DNA from: CAZXYS01 sp964645005
GTDB lineage: Bacteria; Bacteroidota; Ignavibacteria; Kapaibacteriales; UBA2268
NCBI GenBank assembly: GCA_964645005.1
Contig: CAZXYS010000002.1
Span: 62,001-126,000 of the forward strand
Direction: 5' to 3'
DNA length: 64,000 nucleotides
A program made the translations under genes and the position numbers. The notes under the pieces were generated by a model, which was not told the DNA's origin, did not search any database, and saw only the letters and a list, made by a program, of their open reading frames with translations. Numbering within the stretch: position 1 is the first letter of the stretch; every line of letters begins with the position of its first letter. Of the stretch, positions 1-9,511 are shown in pieces.

Positions 1-1766
1 GGATTATTCAGGTCGTTGCTGCCTTTCAGCACGTCCACATATTTTCCGCCGGGCGTCTTTAATATCGGGATATTTATGGAATTGTCGCTCCAGTAGAATG
101 GTACGTCCTTCGGAATGTACTGTGTGTATATCGTCTCGCGGGCGTCGGTCCTTTCTTTGTTTTCCATTATCATAAATACCTTGAATGGCTGGAAGTACAT
201 CCCGAGGAAGTTCTTCCAGTTCAGATCGGTATCCGCCACAAGAAAAGCGCTGAACATCACATCCGCATAATTCCTGTATTGATAGAAATAGCTCTTGCCC
301 TCGCTATCCGACCAACTTGTGATATTGAATGAAACGTAAATATAATTCCGCCATGAGATATATTTCGAAACCTGCTCATGCATTTTAGATTCAGGCTCCG
401 GCGTTTGCAGTCTGTAAACTATAGTTTTCTCAGAGCGCGGCGCCATTGTTATATTTTTGAAATATAATCTATTGCCATTGGTCTCGTAATCTTCGCCCGA
501 AGGGACATCCACGAAAGTGAAATAGTCCTTGATTCTTTCTTCGATTTGTATACCTGTGATTGTCTCGGAAGATAAATTCCTCAACTGCACTCTCACTTCG
601 AAGGTATCGACTCTGTCGTAAGAAATTGCATTCTTTCCGCAGGTCAGCGAATCGGGCAGCTCATTCCACAGAGAACGGGTAACGTCAATTTTCTTTGCAA
701 AAGCATAAAGAATAGAATTCATAGTCCACTGCAACTGGCGGCTGCCGGTACCAATGTTATTCGTTCCGCCGATAGTCGGCAAGCCGGTATTGCAAAGGAC
801 CCTGCCGTTATTCGCATCATCGCCTGACAACGCAAAAACCACCGGATTCTGCGCCATCGGCGTCCTCGCAATGACATCGCCGTTAAAGCCGTTTATTTGC
901 GGTACGGGATTTGAATAGATATAATTTCCCGTTGCCTGTTTAGTGAAAGCAACGGGATTATCGGAATTGGTGAATTCAATTTCCAATAGATTAGTATTGG
1001 GATCGGGGTCGAATGTGTAGTCGAAATTCACTGTCCCCGAATCCAGAATCCCGAGCTTCTCGAGGAAATATGCCGCATTGCCTTCCGCGTAAATCGTGCC
1101 CCCGCCGGCAAGGAATGACTTGATTTTATCCGCCATATTCGGCGATTTGTTGAAAATACTGTCGATATAGTATTTCTGGTTATCGCCGTTTGCCGTGAAG
1201 GAAGGAATGATCAGCAATTGCGTTGCGCCGCTGATGCCGGCGGTGTCAATGCCTTCTTCATCAACAAAATGATAAGAATTGTAGAGATATGTGTCGAACA
1301 TATTCTTGAAATAAATGGCTTCCCAGTTCACGGTTTTGTTATTATGCTTAATATTGCTTCGCAAAATGGCAACGCGCCATGAACTGTTCTTGAACTGGAT
1401 TGCGTAGTGGTCTTTATTTTGCCAGTTATAGCTGCCGTAATCGGAATGAGTTACCGATTTAAAGCTGGGATGGATCTTATCCGGCAGTACAAAACTGCCG
1501 CCATTGGCGCCGTCCATTATCCAGTATGGGGTATGTTCACCGTAAGCCGGAAACAGGTTCTCATCCTGGGTAGAATTCGAAAATCGGTAATTGACAATCG
1601 CTTCATAGAAGACCATTTTATACGTCTTCGTGAAATCCGCCTGAGAGGAATCGCTGGGAACGATTATCCCCCCGCCGTAGCTGAATTGATTTGTAAAAAA
1701 TAATGCAAGTATCAACACGAGCAGTAACCTGGCTCGTGGAAGCTTAGGTTGTAACATCTTAATCAT
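1..1766 (-). CDS. Exported protein of unknown function, C-terminus cut by window edge
   Basis: An open frame runs without stops from an ATG at 1766 to the left edge, giving about 588 residues; the end lies outside the window. The start has a purine-rich stretch (AGGGGG) four bases upstream; a second in-frame ATG at 1757 is possible. Residues 1-31 look like a Sec signal peptide (basic MIKMLQPKLPRAR, then a Leu-rich core). About residues 180-235 resemble the flavodoxin-like fold of class I glutamine amidotransferase-type domains (LLIIPSF, then FLAGGGTIYAEGNAAYF). About residues 375-445 look like an Ig-type DUF11/CARDB-like domain (FEVRVQLRNLSSETITGIQI). Given the T9SS cargo elsewhere, a sorting domain may lie beyond the edge, but this is only a guess. 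Function unknown; the reading frame is very likely real. Confidence 0.75.
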   Translation of the reverse strand, partial: MIKMLQPKLPRARLLLVLILALFFTNQFSYGGGIIVPSDSSQADFTKTYKMVFYEAIVNYRFSNSTQDENLFPAYGEHTPYWIMDGANGGSFVLPDKIHPSFKSVTHSDYGSYNWQNKDHYAIQFKNSSWRVAILRSNIKHNNKTVNWEAIYFKNMFDTYLYNSYHFVDEEGIDTAGISGATQLLIIPSFTANGDNQKYYIDSIFNKSPNMADKIKSFLAGGGTIYAEGNAAYFLEKLGILDSGTVNFDYTFDPDPNTNLLEIEFTNSDNPVAFTKQATGNYIYSNPVPQINGFNGDVIARTPMAQNPVVFALSGDDANNGRVLCNTGLPTIGGTNNIGTGSRQLQWTMNSILYAFAKKIDVTRSLWNELPDSLTCGKNAISYDRVDTFEVRVQLRNLSSETITGIQIEERIKDYFTFVDVPSGEDYETNGNRLYFKNITMAPRSEKTIVYRLQTPEPESKMHEQVSKYISWRNYIYVSFNITSWSDSEGKSYFYQYRNYADVMFSAFLVADTDLNWKNFLGMYFQPFKVFMIMENKERTDARETIYTQYIPKDVPFYWSDNSINIPILKTPGGKYVDVLKGSNDLNN

Positions 1767-2374
1767 AATACCCCCTGTAAATGTTTATATGAATTCATTT
1801 GTTGTCTCAGCGAAAACTTTATATGTATTATCTCACGTGACAGGGGGAGTTACGAATAAATGCATACCATTTACAATTCCGAAATAGTACGGCGCATCCA
1901 TGCTTTTGATAAGTAATTATTTTTTTGAGATAAGAGTTCGTAACAATATCCTATAAATTACCCCCGCTCGTTTTTTAAATATATTAATTTATAAAAAATT
2001 ATATTATTATAATAAATAACAAATAAGTCAGCAAAAAATTACAAAAAAAAATCATAAAAGTCAATTAAAAATGAATATATTGTTTAAATATAATGAAATT
2101 GATTTAATATTTCTGCTTAATCCTTTATGAATTTATTAAATCAACCATTATTAGATACTATAAAATATTATGTGGTACTTTGGTTTGAAAATTGAATATC
2201 ATAGATTTTAATTTCAAAGATAGTATTTATTTCATGCCAAATTTTTTTCTTACATGATATTTCAAACAGCTTAAATACAAAGACAGAATTTTTTTTCTTT
2301 AAAAAAAACTAAGAATGCTTAAAAATTGTTAATTTTACTATTCGTAAAAAGTAGAATGTGAATTATTTGGTATT
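1767..2374. other. AT-rich intergenic region between divergent genes
   Basis: About 600 bp of very AT-rich DNA between the minus-strand exported protein and the plus-strand ClC gene. I see no credible ORF, RNA gene or repeat of the families found elsewhere. It must hold the promoters of both divergent genes, but I could not pick out a convincing pair of boxes. Confidence 0.6.
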
Positions 2375-4441
2375 ATGAAAGATCATCCTGAAGTTAAAAT
2401 AAATATACTTGGCAAATTCAAAGATTTGCTGGAAAGACTTAGACAGACAGAGCATCTTTTCATAATTATTTTAGCTGTTATAGTTGGTCTTTTAGGTGGT
2501 TTTGGTGCAGTTGGAATCAGAGCACTTCTAAAATTTATATCCGATCTTTGCTTCGATGGAGGTACCACACTTCTGGAAAGTATATCCAATTCGCCTTGGT
2601 ATATAGTGATTTTAGCGCCGGCTATAGGCGGATTGATAGTCGGTCCGTTAATTTATTATTTTGCACCTGAAGCAAAAGGTCATGGTGTTCCTGAAGTTAT
2701 GCAGGCAGTAATAACAAGAGGAGGAGTTATCCGCCCGCGTGTCGCATTAATTAAAACTCTTGCCTCCTCAATTAGTATTGGTACGGGTGGTTCGGTTGGT
2801 CGTGAAGGTCCGATAATACAAATCGGCTCGAGCATCGGTTCATCTATCGGTCAATTATTAAACCTTTCTACACGAAGGCTTAAAACTCTTGTAGGCTGCG
2901 GAGCAGCAGCAGGTATAGCAGCTACGTTTAATGCCCCGATTGCCGGAGCGTTCTTTGCTGTCGAGATCATTCTTATGGATTTCACCGCCAAACAGTTAAC
3001 TCCCATTGTTATCTCTTCTGTCATAGCAACAGTAATATCCCATCAATTGACTGGCAATTATCCCGCGTTTGAAGTGCCTGCATATAATCTTGTTAGTCCG
3101 CAGGAAATACTATTTTATGTCTTATTAGGCTTAATATGCGGTGTTATATCATATATATTCATCAAATCTCTATATTTCTTCGAAGATGTTTGGGATAAAA
3201 AATTTAATATCCATCCGATTTTCAAAGCCGGAATTGGAGGTGCCATTATTGGTTGTATAGGGATATTTTTCCCGCATGTAATGGGAGTTGGTTATGACAC
3301 AATCACTCTGGCATTAGAAGGTAATTTACTTTGGAATATCGCGCTGCTGCTTATCTTTATCAAGATATTCGCTACTGTTACTACACTCGCTTCAGGCGGT
3401 TCCGGCGGTGTTTTTGCGCCCTCGCTTTTCATGGGCTCTATGGCTGGATTGGCATTCGGCAGTCTTGTTCATGGATTTTTTCCTAACGTGACTGCGGAAG
3501 CCGGTGCCTATGCTCTTGTAGCTATGGGAGGACTTGTTGCCGGAACAACCCGTGCACCAATCACAGCAATTATTATTGTCTTTGAAATGACAAAAGATTA
3601 TAACATTATACTTCCGTTGATGATTGTATGCACAATCAGCATAGTCCTGGCTTCAAAAATGTCCCGCGAGTCAATCTATACTCTTAAGCTTTTGCTTAAA
3701 AATATTAAACTCAGGGATCGCGCTGAGATCAATCTTATGAAGTCAATTCATGTGAAGGATGTTTACACCAAAGATTTCGAACATGTAGAGGAAGATGCCG
3801 ATTTCACTGAAATTGTACAAAAAGTTATGAGTAAAAAAATGCCTTTCATATCAGTTTGGAATCTGAAGGGCAACTTCATGGGTACTATTTCGATCGAGCA
3901 GATAAAAGAATATCTTTTTGATAAAGATTTACTCAAATATTTGTTAATAGCCGGCGATATAGCTGAAAGGAATATCGAAAGAGTTACCCCCTACAACAAC
4001 TGCAAAGAAGCTCTTGACTACATGAACCGCTCCGACATCGACGGTCTTCCTGTAGTTGCAGCAGATAATCCTTCAAAACAGATTGGTATGATATGGCGCA
4101 AGGATATCTATGATGCTTATCATAAAGAGTTGCAGCACATGGACCTTACAACTGATCTCGCAACAAAGATCACACTTGAAGAAGGCGACAAGGAAGTACG
4201 CTTCCTTGAAGGTTATAAAGTTTCCGAAATTAAAGCGCCGGATTCCTTTGCAGGTAAATCCATCGGTGAACTTGCGATACGTGTAAGGTACGGTGTTGAT
4301 GTTTTATCTATCAAATGTGATTCTCAGAGCGGCGATAGGATTAAGTGTGTTCCCTCTGCCGAGTATGTAATACAGCCCGGTGATGTCTTGATAGTTGCTG
4401 GTGAAGCGGAAAAGATCGAGCAGTTAAAGAATTTGAATTAA
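2375..4441 (+). CDS. ClC-family chloride channel/transporter with CBS pair and RCK_C domain
   Basis: Moves Cl- across the inner membrane, either as a Cl-/H+ exchanger or as a channel. The 688 residues have a ClC membrane domain (about 25-430) with the signatures GHGVP (102-106), GREGP (142-146; gating glutamate Glu144) and GGVFAPSLF. A CBS-domain pair follows (about 450-600), then a C-terminal RCK_C/TrkA-C-like domain (about 615-688, ending VIQPGDVLIVAG). In NAPIAGAFFAVEII, Ile198 sits where the E. coli exchanger has its internal proton glutamate (Glu203), so coupling may differ. The cytosolic domains suggest control by nucleotides or small ligands. No strong ribosome binding site precedes the ATG. 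It stands alone, with 224 bp before the next gene. Confidence 0.93.
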   Translation: MKDHPEVKINILGKFKDLLERLRQTEHLFIIILAVIVGLLGGFGAVGIRALLKFISDLCFDGGTTLLESISNSPWYIVILAPAIGGLIVGPLIYYFAPEAKGHGVPEVMQAVITRGGVIRPRVALIKTLASSISIGTGGSVGREGPIIQIGSSIGSSIGQLLNLSTRRLKTLVGCGAAAGIAATFNAPIAGAFFAVEIILMDFTAKQLTPIVISSVIATVISHQLTGNYPAFEVPAYNLVSPQEILFYVLLGLICGVISYIFIKSLYFFEDVWDKKFNIHPIFKAGIGGAIIGCIGIFFPHVMGVGYDTITLALEGNLLWNIALLLIFIKIFATVTTLASGGSGGVFAPSLFMGSMAGLAFGSLVHGFFPNVTAEAGAYALVAMGGLVAGTTRAPITAIIIVFEMTKDYNIILPLMIVCTISIVLASKMSRESIYTLKLLLKNIKLRDRAEINLMKSIHVKDVYTKDFEHVEEDADFTEIVQKVMSKKMPFISVWNLKGNFMGTISIEQIKEYLFDKDLLKYLLIAGDIAERNIERVTPYNNCKEALDYMNRSDIDGLPVVAADNPSKQIGMIWRKDIYDAYHKELQHMDLTTDLATKITLEEGDKEVRFLEGYKVSEIKAPDSFAGKSIGELAIRVRYGVDVLSIKCDSQSGDRIKCVPSAEYVIQPGDVLIVAGEAEKIEQLKNLN

Positions 4442-4665
4442 TGCATTTTTTATTATCATATCTCATTAAAATTCAATAAGAAAAATCATTATTATTTGGT
4501 TTCCAAGGCTCGAGATTTGTAATATAAAATAAACTGCTTCTTTGTTCCTCAAAATGAATTTTATTAGAAACTAAACAAATATTTTTTTACAAATATTTTA
4601 AATTTATTTTTCTATTAAATTAATCTTAATTACAAATAAAATATGAATTTATTACCGGTGGTAAC

Positions 4666-6474
4666 ATGAAAGGTTCGACTATTCCCGAGATATTCTTAAA
4701 TGTATGTGAACAATTGGGGGATACTAAACCCGCAATACTATATAAGAAACCGGGGGATAAGCAATTCAGAGAAATGAATTACAATGAACTGAGAGATAAT
4801 GTCGAATGTCTTGCTACCGGGTTACTGGAACTTGGTATTCGCAGCAGTGACAGAGTTGGGATAGTATCTGAAAACAGATTAGAATGGATACTTATTGATT
4901 TAGCAGTAACCAGTTTAGGTGCTGTAGATGTGCCGATTTTCCCAACCCAAACTGCCAGCCAGGAAGAATATATCTTTAAGGATGCCTCTGTAACAGCAAT
5001 AGTAGTATCCAACAATTACCAACTTAATAAAGTGATGGAATTTAAAGATAGGCTGCCGGAGTTAAGACATGTTATTGTTATGAATGAAGAATTCGATACG
5101 GATGATGTTTCGGTTAAATCCTTAAATGAAGTGATTAAAAGAGGAAGACAGTTGAAGATGCCCGGCGAACGCCGGAAAGAACTTGCTGAGAGAATTAAAA
5201 AAATAAACCCGGATGATCTTCTGACTATCATATACACCAGCGGAACAACCGGTAATCCCAAAGGCGTCATGCTAACCAACCGTAATATAATGCACAATGT
5301 CAATGCTGCCCACGAAATTCTGGACCATGATGAGAAAGACACTTTTTTATCTTTCCTGCCATTTTGTCATTCTTACGAGAGGGCGACCGGTTATTACTGC
5401 TGTTTGATGCATGGAGCCACTCTCGCTATTGCTGAATCTTTGGATACAGTTGCGGGTAATATTCTTGAAATTAAGCCAACACTTATGACCACCGTACCAA
5501 AACTTCTTGAGACCATTCGGAAGAAGATATACAACAATATTGAAAAAGAAAGTATATCAAAGAAGAAAATATTCCACTGGGCTGTGGATATTGGCAAGAA
5601 ATATTCAGAGGCTAGAGAAAAAGGAAAGATTCCCTTTAGATTGAAGATGCAGCGTGCTACAGCAGACCGTCTGGTTTATTCCAAGATCAGAGAAAAAACG
5701 GGAGGCAAACTTAGATTTTTTGTCTCCGGTGGTGCTGCATTGCCTTTCGAGGTTGCTAAATTTTTTGATGCCGTCAATATCTTAGTGCTCGAAGGCTACG
5801 GCTTAACTGAATCTTCACCTGTCATCTCAGTTAACCGCACCGATGATTATGAAATTGGTACGGTAGGCAAACCGTTACCCGACGTTGAGGTTAAAATTGC
5901 CAATGACGGTGAGATACTCGCCCGTGGATCGAATATAATGAAAGGATACTGGAATGATGCTGAAGCCACTGAAAAAGCCATCGATGAAGAGGGATGGCTT
6001 TATACCGGCGATGTAGGCAGATTTACTGAAAAAGGTAATATTAAGATCACAGACCGAAAGAAACACATATTTGTGTCTTCCGGTGGAAAGAATATAGCCC
6101 CGCAGCCTATAGAGAATCTACTTCAACAAAGCAGATTTATTGAGCATGTGGTACTTATTGGTGATAGAAGAGAATACTGCACTGCCCTGTTAACTCCGAA
6201 CTATGAGCAGCTTGGCGCTCTGGCTGATGACTTTGGGATTGCATACATGGATACTTCGGAATTGATAAATAATAAGAAAATTGTGGATCACGTAAAAAAA
6301 GATATAGATTATTTGCAGAAGGATCTTGCAAAATTTGAACGTGTGAGGCGCTTCAGGCTGTTGTCAATGCCTTTCAGCATTGAAAATGGTGAACTTAGCC
6401 CAAAACTAAGCATTAAACGACACGTAGTTGAGCGCAAATATACTGATTTTATAGAGCAGATGTATAAGATGTGA
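4666..6474 (+). CDS. Long-chain fatty-acid--CoA ligase (AMP-forming)
   Basis: Activates fatty acids to acyl-CoA using ATP. The 602 residues carry the ANL superfamily motifs in order: the P-loop TIIYTSGTTGNPKGVM (about 187-202), GYGLTESSP, and the hinge region TGDVGRF followed by KITDRKKHIFVSSGGKNIAP, which is typical of FadD15-type long-chain ligases. Length is normal for that group. No signal peptide; expected to be cytoplasmic or membrane-associated. Close to full-family confidence for the reaction class; chain length is not shown by the sequence. No obvious operon partner: the gaps on both sides exceed 200 bp. Confidence 0.9.
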   Translation: MKGSTIPEIFLNVCEQLGDTKPAILYKKPGDKQFREMNYNELRDNVECLATGLLELGIRSSDRVGIVSENRLEWILIDLAVTSLGAVDVPIFPTQTASQEEYIFKDASVTAIVVSNNYQLNKVMEFKDRLPELRHVIVMNEEFDTDDVSVKSLNEVIKRGRQLKMPGERRKELAERIKKINPDDLLTIIYTSGTTGNPKGVMLTNRNIMHNVNAAHEILDHDEKDTFLSFLPFCHSYERATGYYCCLMHGATLAIAESLDTVAGNILEIKPTLMTTVPKLLETIRKKIYNNIEKESISKKKIFHWAVDIGKKYSEAREKGKIPFRLKMQRATADRLVYSKIREKTGGKLRFFVSGGAALPFEVAKFFDAVNILVLEGYGLTESSPVISVNRTDDYEIGTVGKPLPDVEVKIANDGEILARGSNIMKGYWNDAEATEKAIDEEGWLYTGDVGRFTEKGNIKITDRKKHIFVSSGGKNIAPQPIENLLQQSRFIEHVVLIGDRREYCTALLTPNYEQLGALADDFGIAYMDTSELINNKKIVDHVKKDIDYLQKDLAKFERVRRFRLLSMPFSIENGELSPKLSIKRHVVERKYTDFIEQMYKM

Positions 6475-6499
6475 TATATAAATATTTGTTAATAAAACA

Positions 6500-6722
6500 T
6501 CCCATCTAACACTTTTGTAAGAACAGGAATCCCATAGGGTTATCAAAAACCACAGGTTAAATAAGAATCCGCCCCGCCCTCGCCACGCTAAAGTGTCGTT
6601 TCCGCTGAGCTACAACTGCGCTCGGTAACCCCTCAAAGAGGGAAATTCCGTCAGATGTAACATCTGACGGGACGTTCTGAGGCGAGTTTGCTGTTTTTGC
6701 CAAAAATGCAATTTTTGTATTG
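6500..6722 (+). repeat. Dispersed intergenic repeat, family B (fullest copy)
   Basis: A roughly 220 bp non-coding repeat beginning CCCATCTAACACTTTTGTAAG and containing CCCATAGGGTTATCAAAAACC, a GTCAGATGTAACATCTGAC palindrome and GACGTTCTGAGGCG. It recurs inverted at 50880-51068 without the palindrome segment, as a left half at 25807-25880 and as a right half at about 16115-16265. The rest of the 6475-6936 gap is AT-rich, with nothing else recognised. Confidence 0.75.
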
Positions 6723-6936
6723 TTATTTTGCTCAATTTAAACTAAAATCAAAACTCATTTGTCACATATTAATAAATTGTAGTATAATAAATCACACCGG
6801 GCTCATATAGAAGCTTAGCTACCTCTTTAAAATACCTTGATTCTAAGGGAAAATTTCCTGACAAATTATAATTTATAGAAAATTCTTAGAAAATCGTTTA
6901 TTTTGGATATATCATATCACATTTAACGGAGTTTGT

Positions 6937-8508
6937 ATGGCAGATAAAAAAAAGATCCTGTGGATCGACGATGAAATAGAAATGCTAAAGCCGCACAAGA
7001 TTTTGCTCGAGCAGCGCGGCTACGAAGTGGATACCGCTACCAACGGCGAAGATGCTATAGAAATGGTCCGCGATAAGCATTACGACCTGATTTTCCTCGA
7101 TGAGATGATGGTAGGCATAAGCGGGCTGGAAACGCTGCCGTCGCTCAAAGAGATCGATTCATCGACGCCGGTGGTGATGGTCACTAAAAATGAAGCCGAA
7201 AGCCTTATGGAAGAAGCTATCGGCGGGAAGATCGATGACTATCTTACTAAGCCGGTAAATCCCGCACAAATACTCGCCGCCTGCAAGAAATTCCTCGAGT
7301 CGAAACGCATTGAAAGTGAAAGATTTACGCAGGATTACCTGCAGGGATTCAATGAAATATCGCGGCAGATGCTCGAGCCTCTTAGCTGGGAAGAATGGGA
7401 GGATATTTATAAAAAACTGGTGCACTGGCAGATGGATCTGGACCGGCTGGACAATGAAGGCTTGCAGCAGACTTTGCAGGATCAGTGGCGAAACGGGAAT
7501 ACGGAATTCTCAAAATTCGTGGAAAAAAATTATTACGATTGGGTGCATGAGCAGGATGAAGAAGCGCCGCTGCTGTCGCATCAACTCACAAGTAAACACC
7601 TGATGCCTCTGATTGAAGATGAAGGACCGACTTTTTTCTTTGTTATCGACTGCATGAGATATGATCAATGGCTTGTTATGGAAGACCTGCTGCGTCCGTA
7701 TTATACATTCGAGACTGATTTTTATTCTTCGATACTGCCGACAGCTACGCCCTATGCGAGAAATGCAATTTTTTCAGGATTAATGCCAGCCGATATCAAG
7801 AAGCATTATCCGCAGTTCTGGGTAACCGAAATGGCTAACAGTGAAGAGCATAGGCTAAATGCCTACGAGAAAGACCTTTTCGAAACATGGATAGAGCGGA
7901 AACGACTGAAATTAAAGAATAAACCGAATTTCATAAAAATTTTTGAAACGGAATTCGGCAAAAAGATAGAAAAAGATATAAAGAAATTTGCCAGCAATGA
8001 AATAACATCCGTAGTGTTGAATGCGGTGGATATGATAGCCCATTCTCGCTCTGATTATGCAATTCTGAAAGAGATAGCGCCCGATGAATCAGCTTACCGG
8101 ACGCTGACTCGCTCGTGGTTCCAGCATTCCAGTCTGTACAGTATGCTGAAGCAGCTCGCCGAAGTGAAGAATATAAAAATATTACTAACAACCGATCACG
8201 GCTCTATCCGATGTATGCGAGGCGTAAAGGTTTTCGGCGATAAAGAGACTTCCACCAATTTGCGGTATAAATTCGGAAAAAATGTGAAAGCCGACGACCG
8301 CTACGCCATGCAAATTTCCGACCCGGAAGAATATAAACTGCCGCATATGGGAATTACGGTTAATAATATTATTGCGAAGGAAGATTACTACTTCGTTTAC
8401 CCGACAGATTACCACCACTACCTGCAAAAATACCGCGATAGCTTCCAGCATGGCGGAATTTCGATGGAAGAAATGATAATACCTGTTATAAGATTGAATC
8501 CGAGATAA
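6937..8508 (+). CDS. porX: PorX: T9SS response regulator with PglZ phosphatase-like domain
   Basis: Regulator of the type IX secretion system. The 523 residues match the usual PorX length (about 520). Residues 1-120 are a receiver domain: acidic pocket WIDDE (10-13), phospho-acceptor Asp55 in LIFLDEMM, Thr83, and Lys105 in YLTKPV. A helical linker follows, then a PglZ domain of the alkaline-phosphatase superfamily with metal-binding motifs FFFVIDCMRYDQW (Asp238), PTATPYARN (Thr271, the position of the key threonine of PorX) and TTDHGSIRC. In known T9SS bacteria PorX works with the kinase PorY and an ECF sigma factor; neither is adjacent here. The start is preceded by CGGAG. It stands alone between repeat-bearing gaps. 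Confidence 0.95.
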   Translation: MADKKKILWIDDEIEMLKPHKILLEQRGYEVDTATNGEDAIEMVRDKHYDLIFLDEMMVGISGLETLPSLKEIDSSTPVVMVTKNEAESLMEEAIGGKIDDYLTKPVNPAQILAACKKFLESKRIESERFTQDYLQGFNEISRQMLEPLSWEEWEDIYKKLVHWQMDLDRLDNEGLQQTLQDQWRNGNTEFSKFVEKNYYDWVHEQDEEAPLLSHQLTSKHLMPLIEDEGPTFFFVIDCMRYDQWLVMEDLLRPYYTFETDFYSSILPTATPYARNAIFSGLMPADIKKHYPQFWVTEMANSEEHRLNAYEKDLFETWIERKRLKLKNKPNFIKIFETEFGKKIEKDIKKFASNEITSVVLNAVDMIAHSRSDYAILKEIAPDESAYRTLTRSWFQHSSLYSMLKQLAEVKNIKILLTTDHGSIRCMRGVKVFGDKETSTNLRYKFGKNVKADDRYAMQISDPEEYKLPHMGITVNNIIAKEDYYFVYPTDYHHYLQKYRDSFQHGGISMEEMIIPVIRLNPR

Positions 8509-8578
8509 TTTCGAATTTATCGCTGCAAATGATACTTAACCGGTATTTGCATTTAAATATTCATAAATTAGCATAAAC

Positions 8579-8862
8579 CAATATTTTGCAATAGAATAAA
8601 CATATAGTAGAATAAATAGCTTAATCCTAAGAACTTAACCACCCCTTCTTTTCCCATCCTTAGTAAGGAGGGGAGTGAAGCCGAAGGCTTTACGGGGTGG
8701 TTTTCTGATTCTTTTAAAGGTACTATGTTCGTAAAAGTGAGGAGTTCTAAAGAAATATCCGTGATAAACAGAGGCTGCCCCAAAACGTCATTCCGGATGT
8801 AACGGAGTGATATGAAGAATACAGATTGCCCGTCAACACTGATTTTTCACTGCATTCATAAT
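8579..8862. repeat. Intergenic repeats: family C, GC-rich hairpin and family A-like stretch
   Basis: The gap 8509-8980 is filled by repeat-derived DNA. It starts with TTTTGCAATAGAATAAAC and AGAATAAATAGC...CTAAG.ACTTAA...CCCCTTCTTTTCC, shared with 15965-16033 (family C). It continues with an AAGGAGGGGAG/ACGGGGTGGTT hairpin. From about 8770 comes GAGGCTGCCCCAAAACGTCATTCCGG, which resembles a family A end. No coding potential was seen. Confidence 0.6.
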
Positions 8863-8980
8863 GACGCTCCCAATATTTTGGTTTATATTGCGACATCTTC
8901 TTTTTATTTTTTGTAATAAAATCCTGAAAATTTCGTAAATTTAATTTCGCTTTTACGAATTTATAAATAAAACGCATTAT

Positions 8981-9430
8981 ATGGTAACTGAGAAACATAG
9001 GACAAATACCGAAGAAGAGACAAACAATCTGGGTTTGAACTTCGCGGGGAAGCTGCGCAATGGCGATATTGTCGCTATCTACGGCGAGCTCGGCACGGGC
9101 AAAACCGAGTTCATCAAAGGTATTTGCTCGTATTTCCACGTGAAGGACATAGTCTCAAGTCCGACCTATACCCTTATCAATCAGTATATGGGCAAAAACG
9201 GCGCCACACAACTGCCTATATATCATATTGATCTTTACAGGGTGGAATCGGTCAAGGACCTCGAAGAAATTGGCTTCCAGGAATGCATGTTCGACGATCA
9301 GGGAATAAAACTTGTGGAATGGGCTGACAAAGCCAATGGATTCCTGCCGAAAAAGGGCTACCGCATTTTCATCGAGCAAAATGACGACGATGAAAATGAG
9401 CGGGCTTTTCGTATAGAAAAAATCGGATAA
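8981..9430 (+). CDS. tsaE: TsaE, ATPase of tRNA t6A modification
   Basis: Small P-loop ATPase that acts with TsaB, TsaC and TsaD to make N6-threonylcarbamoyl-adenosine at position 37 of ANN-decoding tRNAs. 149 residues, the usual size. Walker A is GELGTGKT (35-42); family motifs SSPTYTLINQY and HIDLYRVE follow, then a conserved acidic EEIGFQE region and VEWADKA. Cytoplasmic. No tsaB, tsaC or tsaD in this window. No clear ribosome binding site upstream, only AT-rich DNA. Confidence 0.95.
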   Translation: MVTEKHRTNTEEETNNLGLNFAGKLRNGDIVAIYGELGTGKTEFIKGICSYFHVKDIVSSPTYTLINQYMGKNGATQLPIYHIDLYRVESVKDLEEIGFQECMFDDQGIKLVEWADKANGFLPKKGYRIFIEQNDDDENERAFRIEKIG

Positions 9431-9511
9431 AAATATGCCATCCTATTAATTTAAATTATAATTCATTAAATTTGTCGCATGAACTAAATTGTTAACTACG
9501 TCATTAATTAT

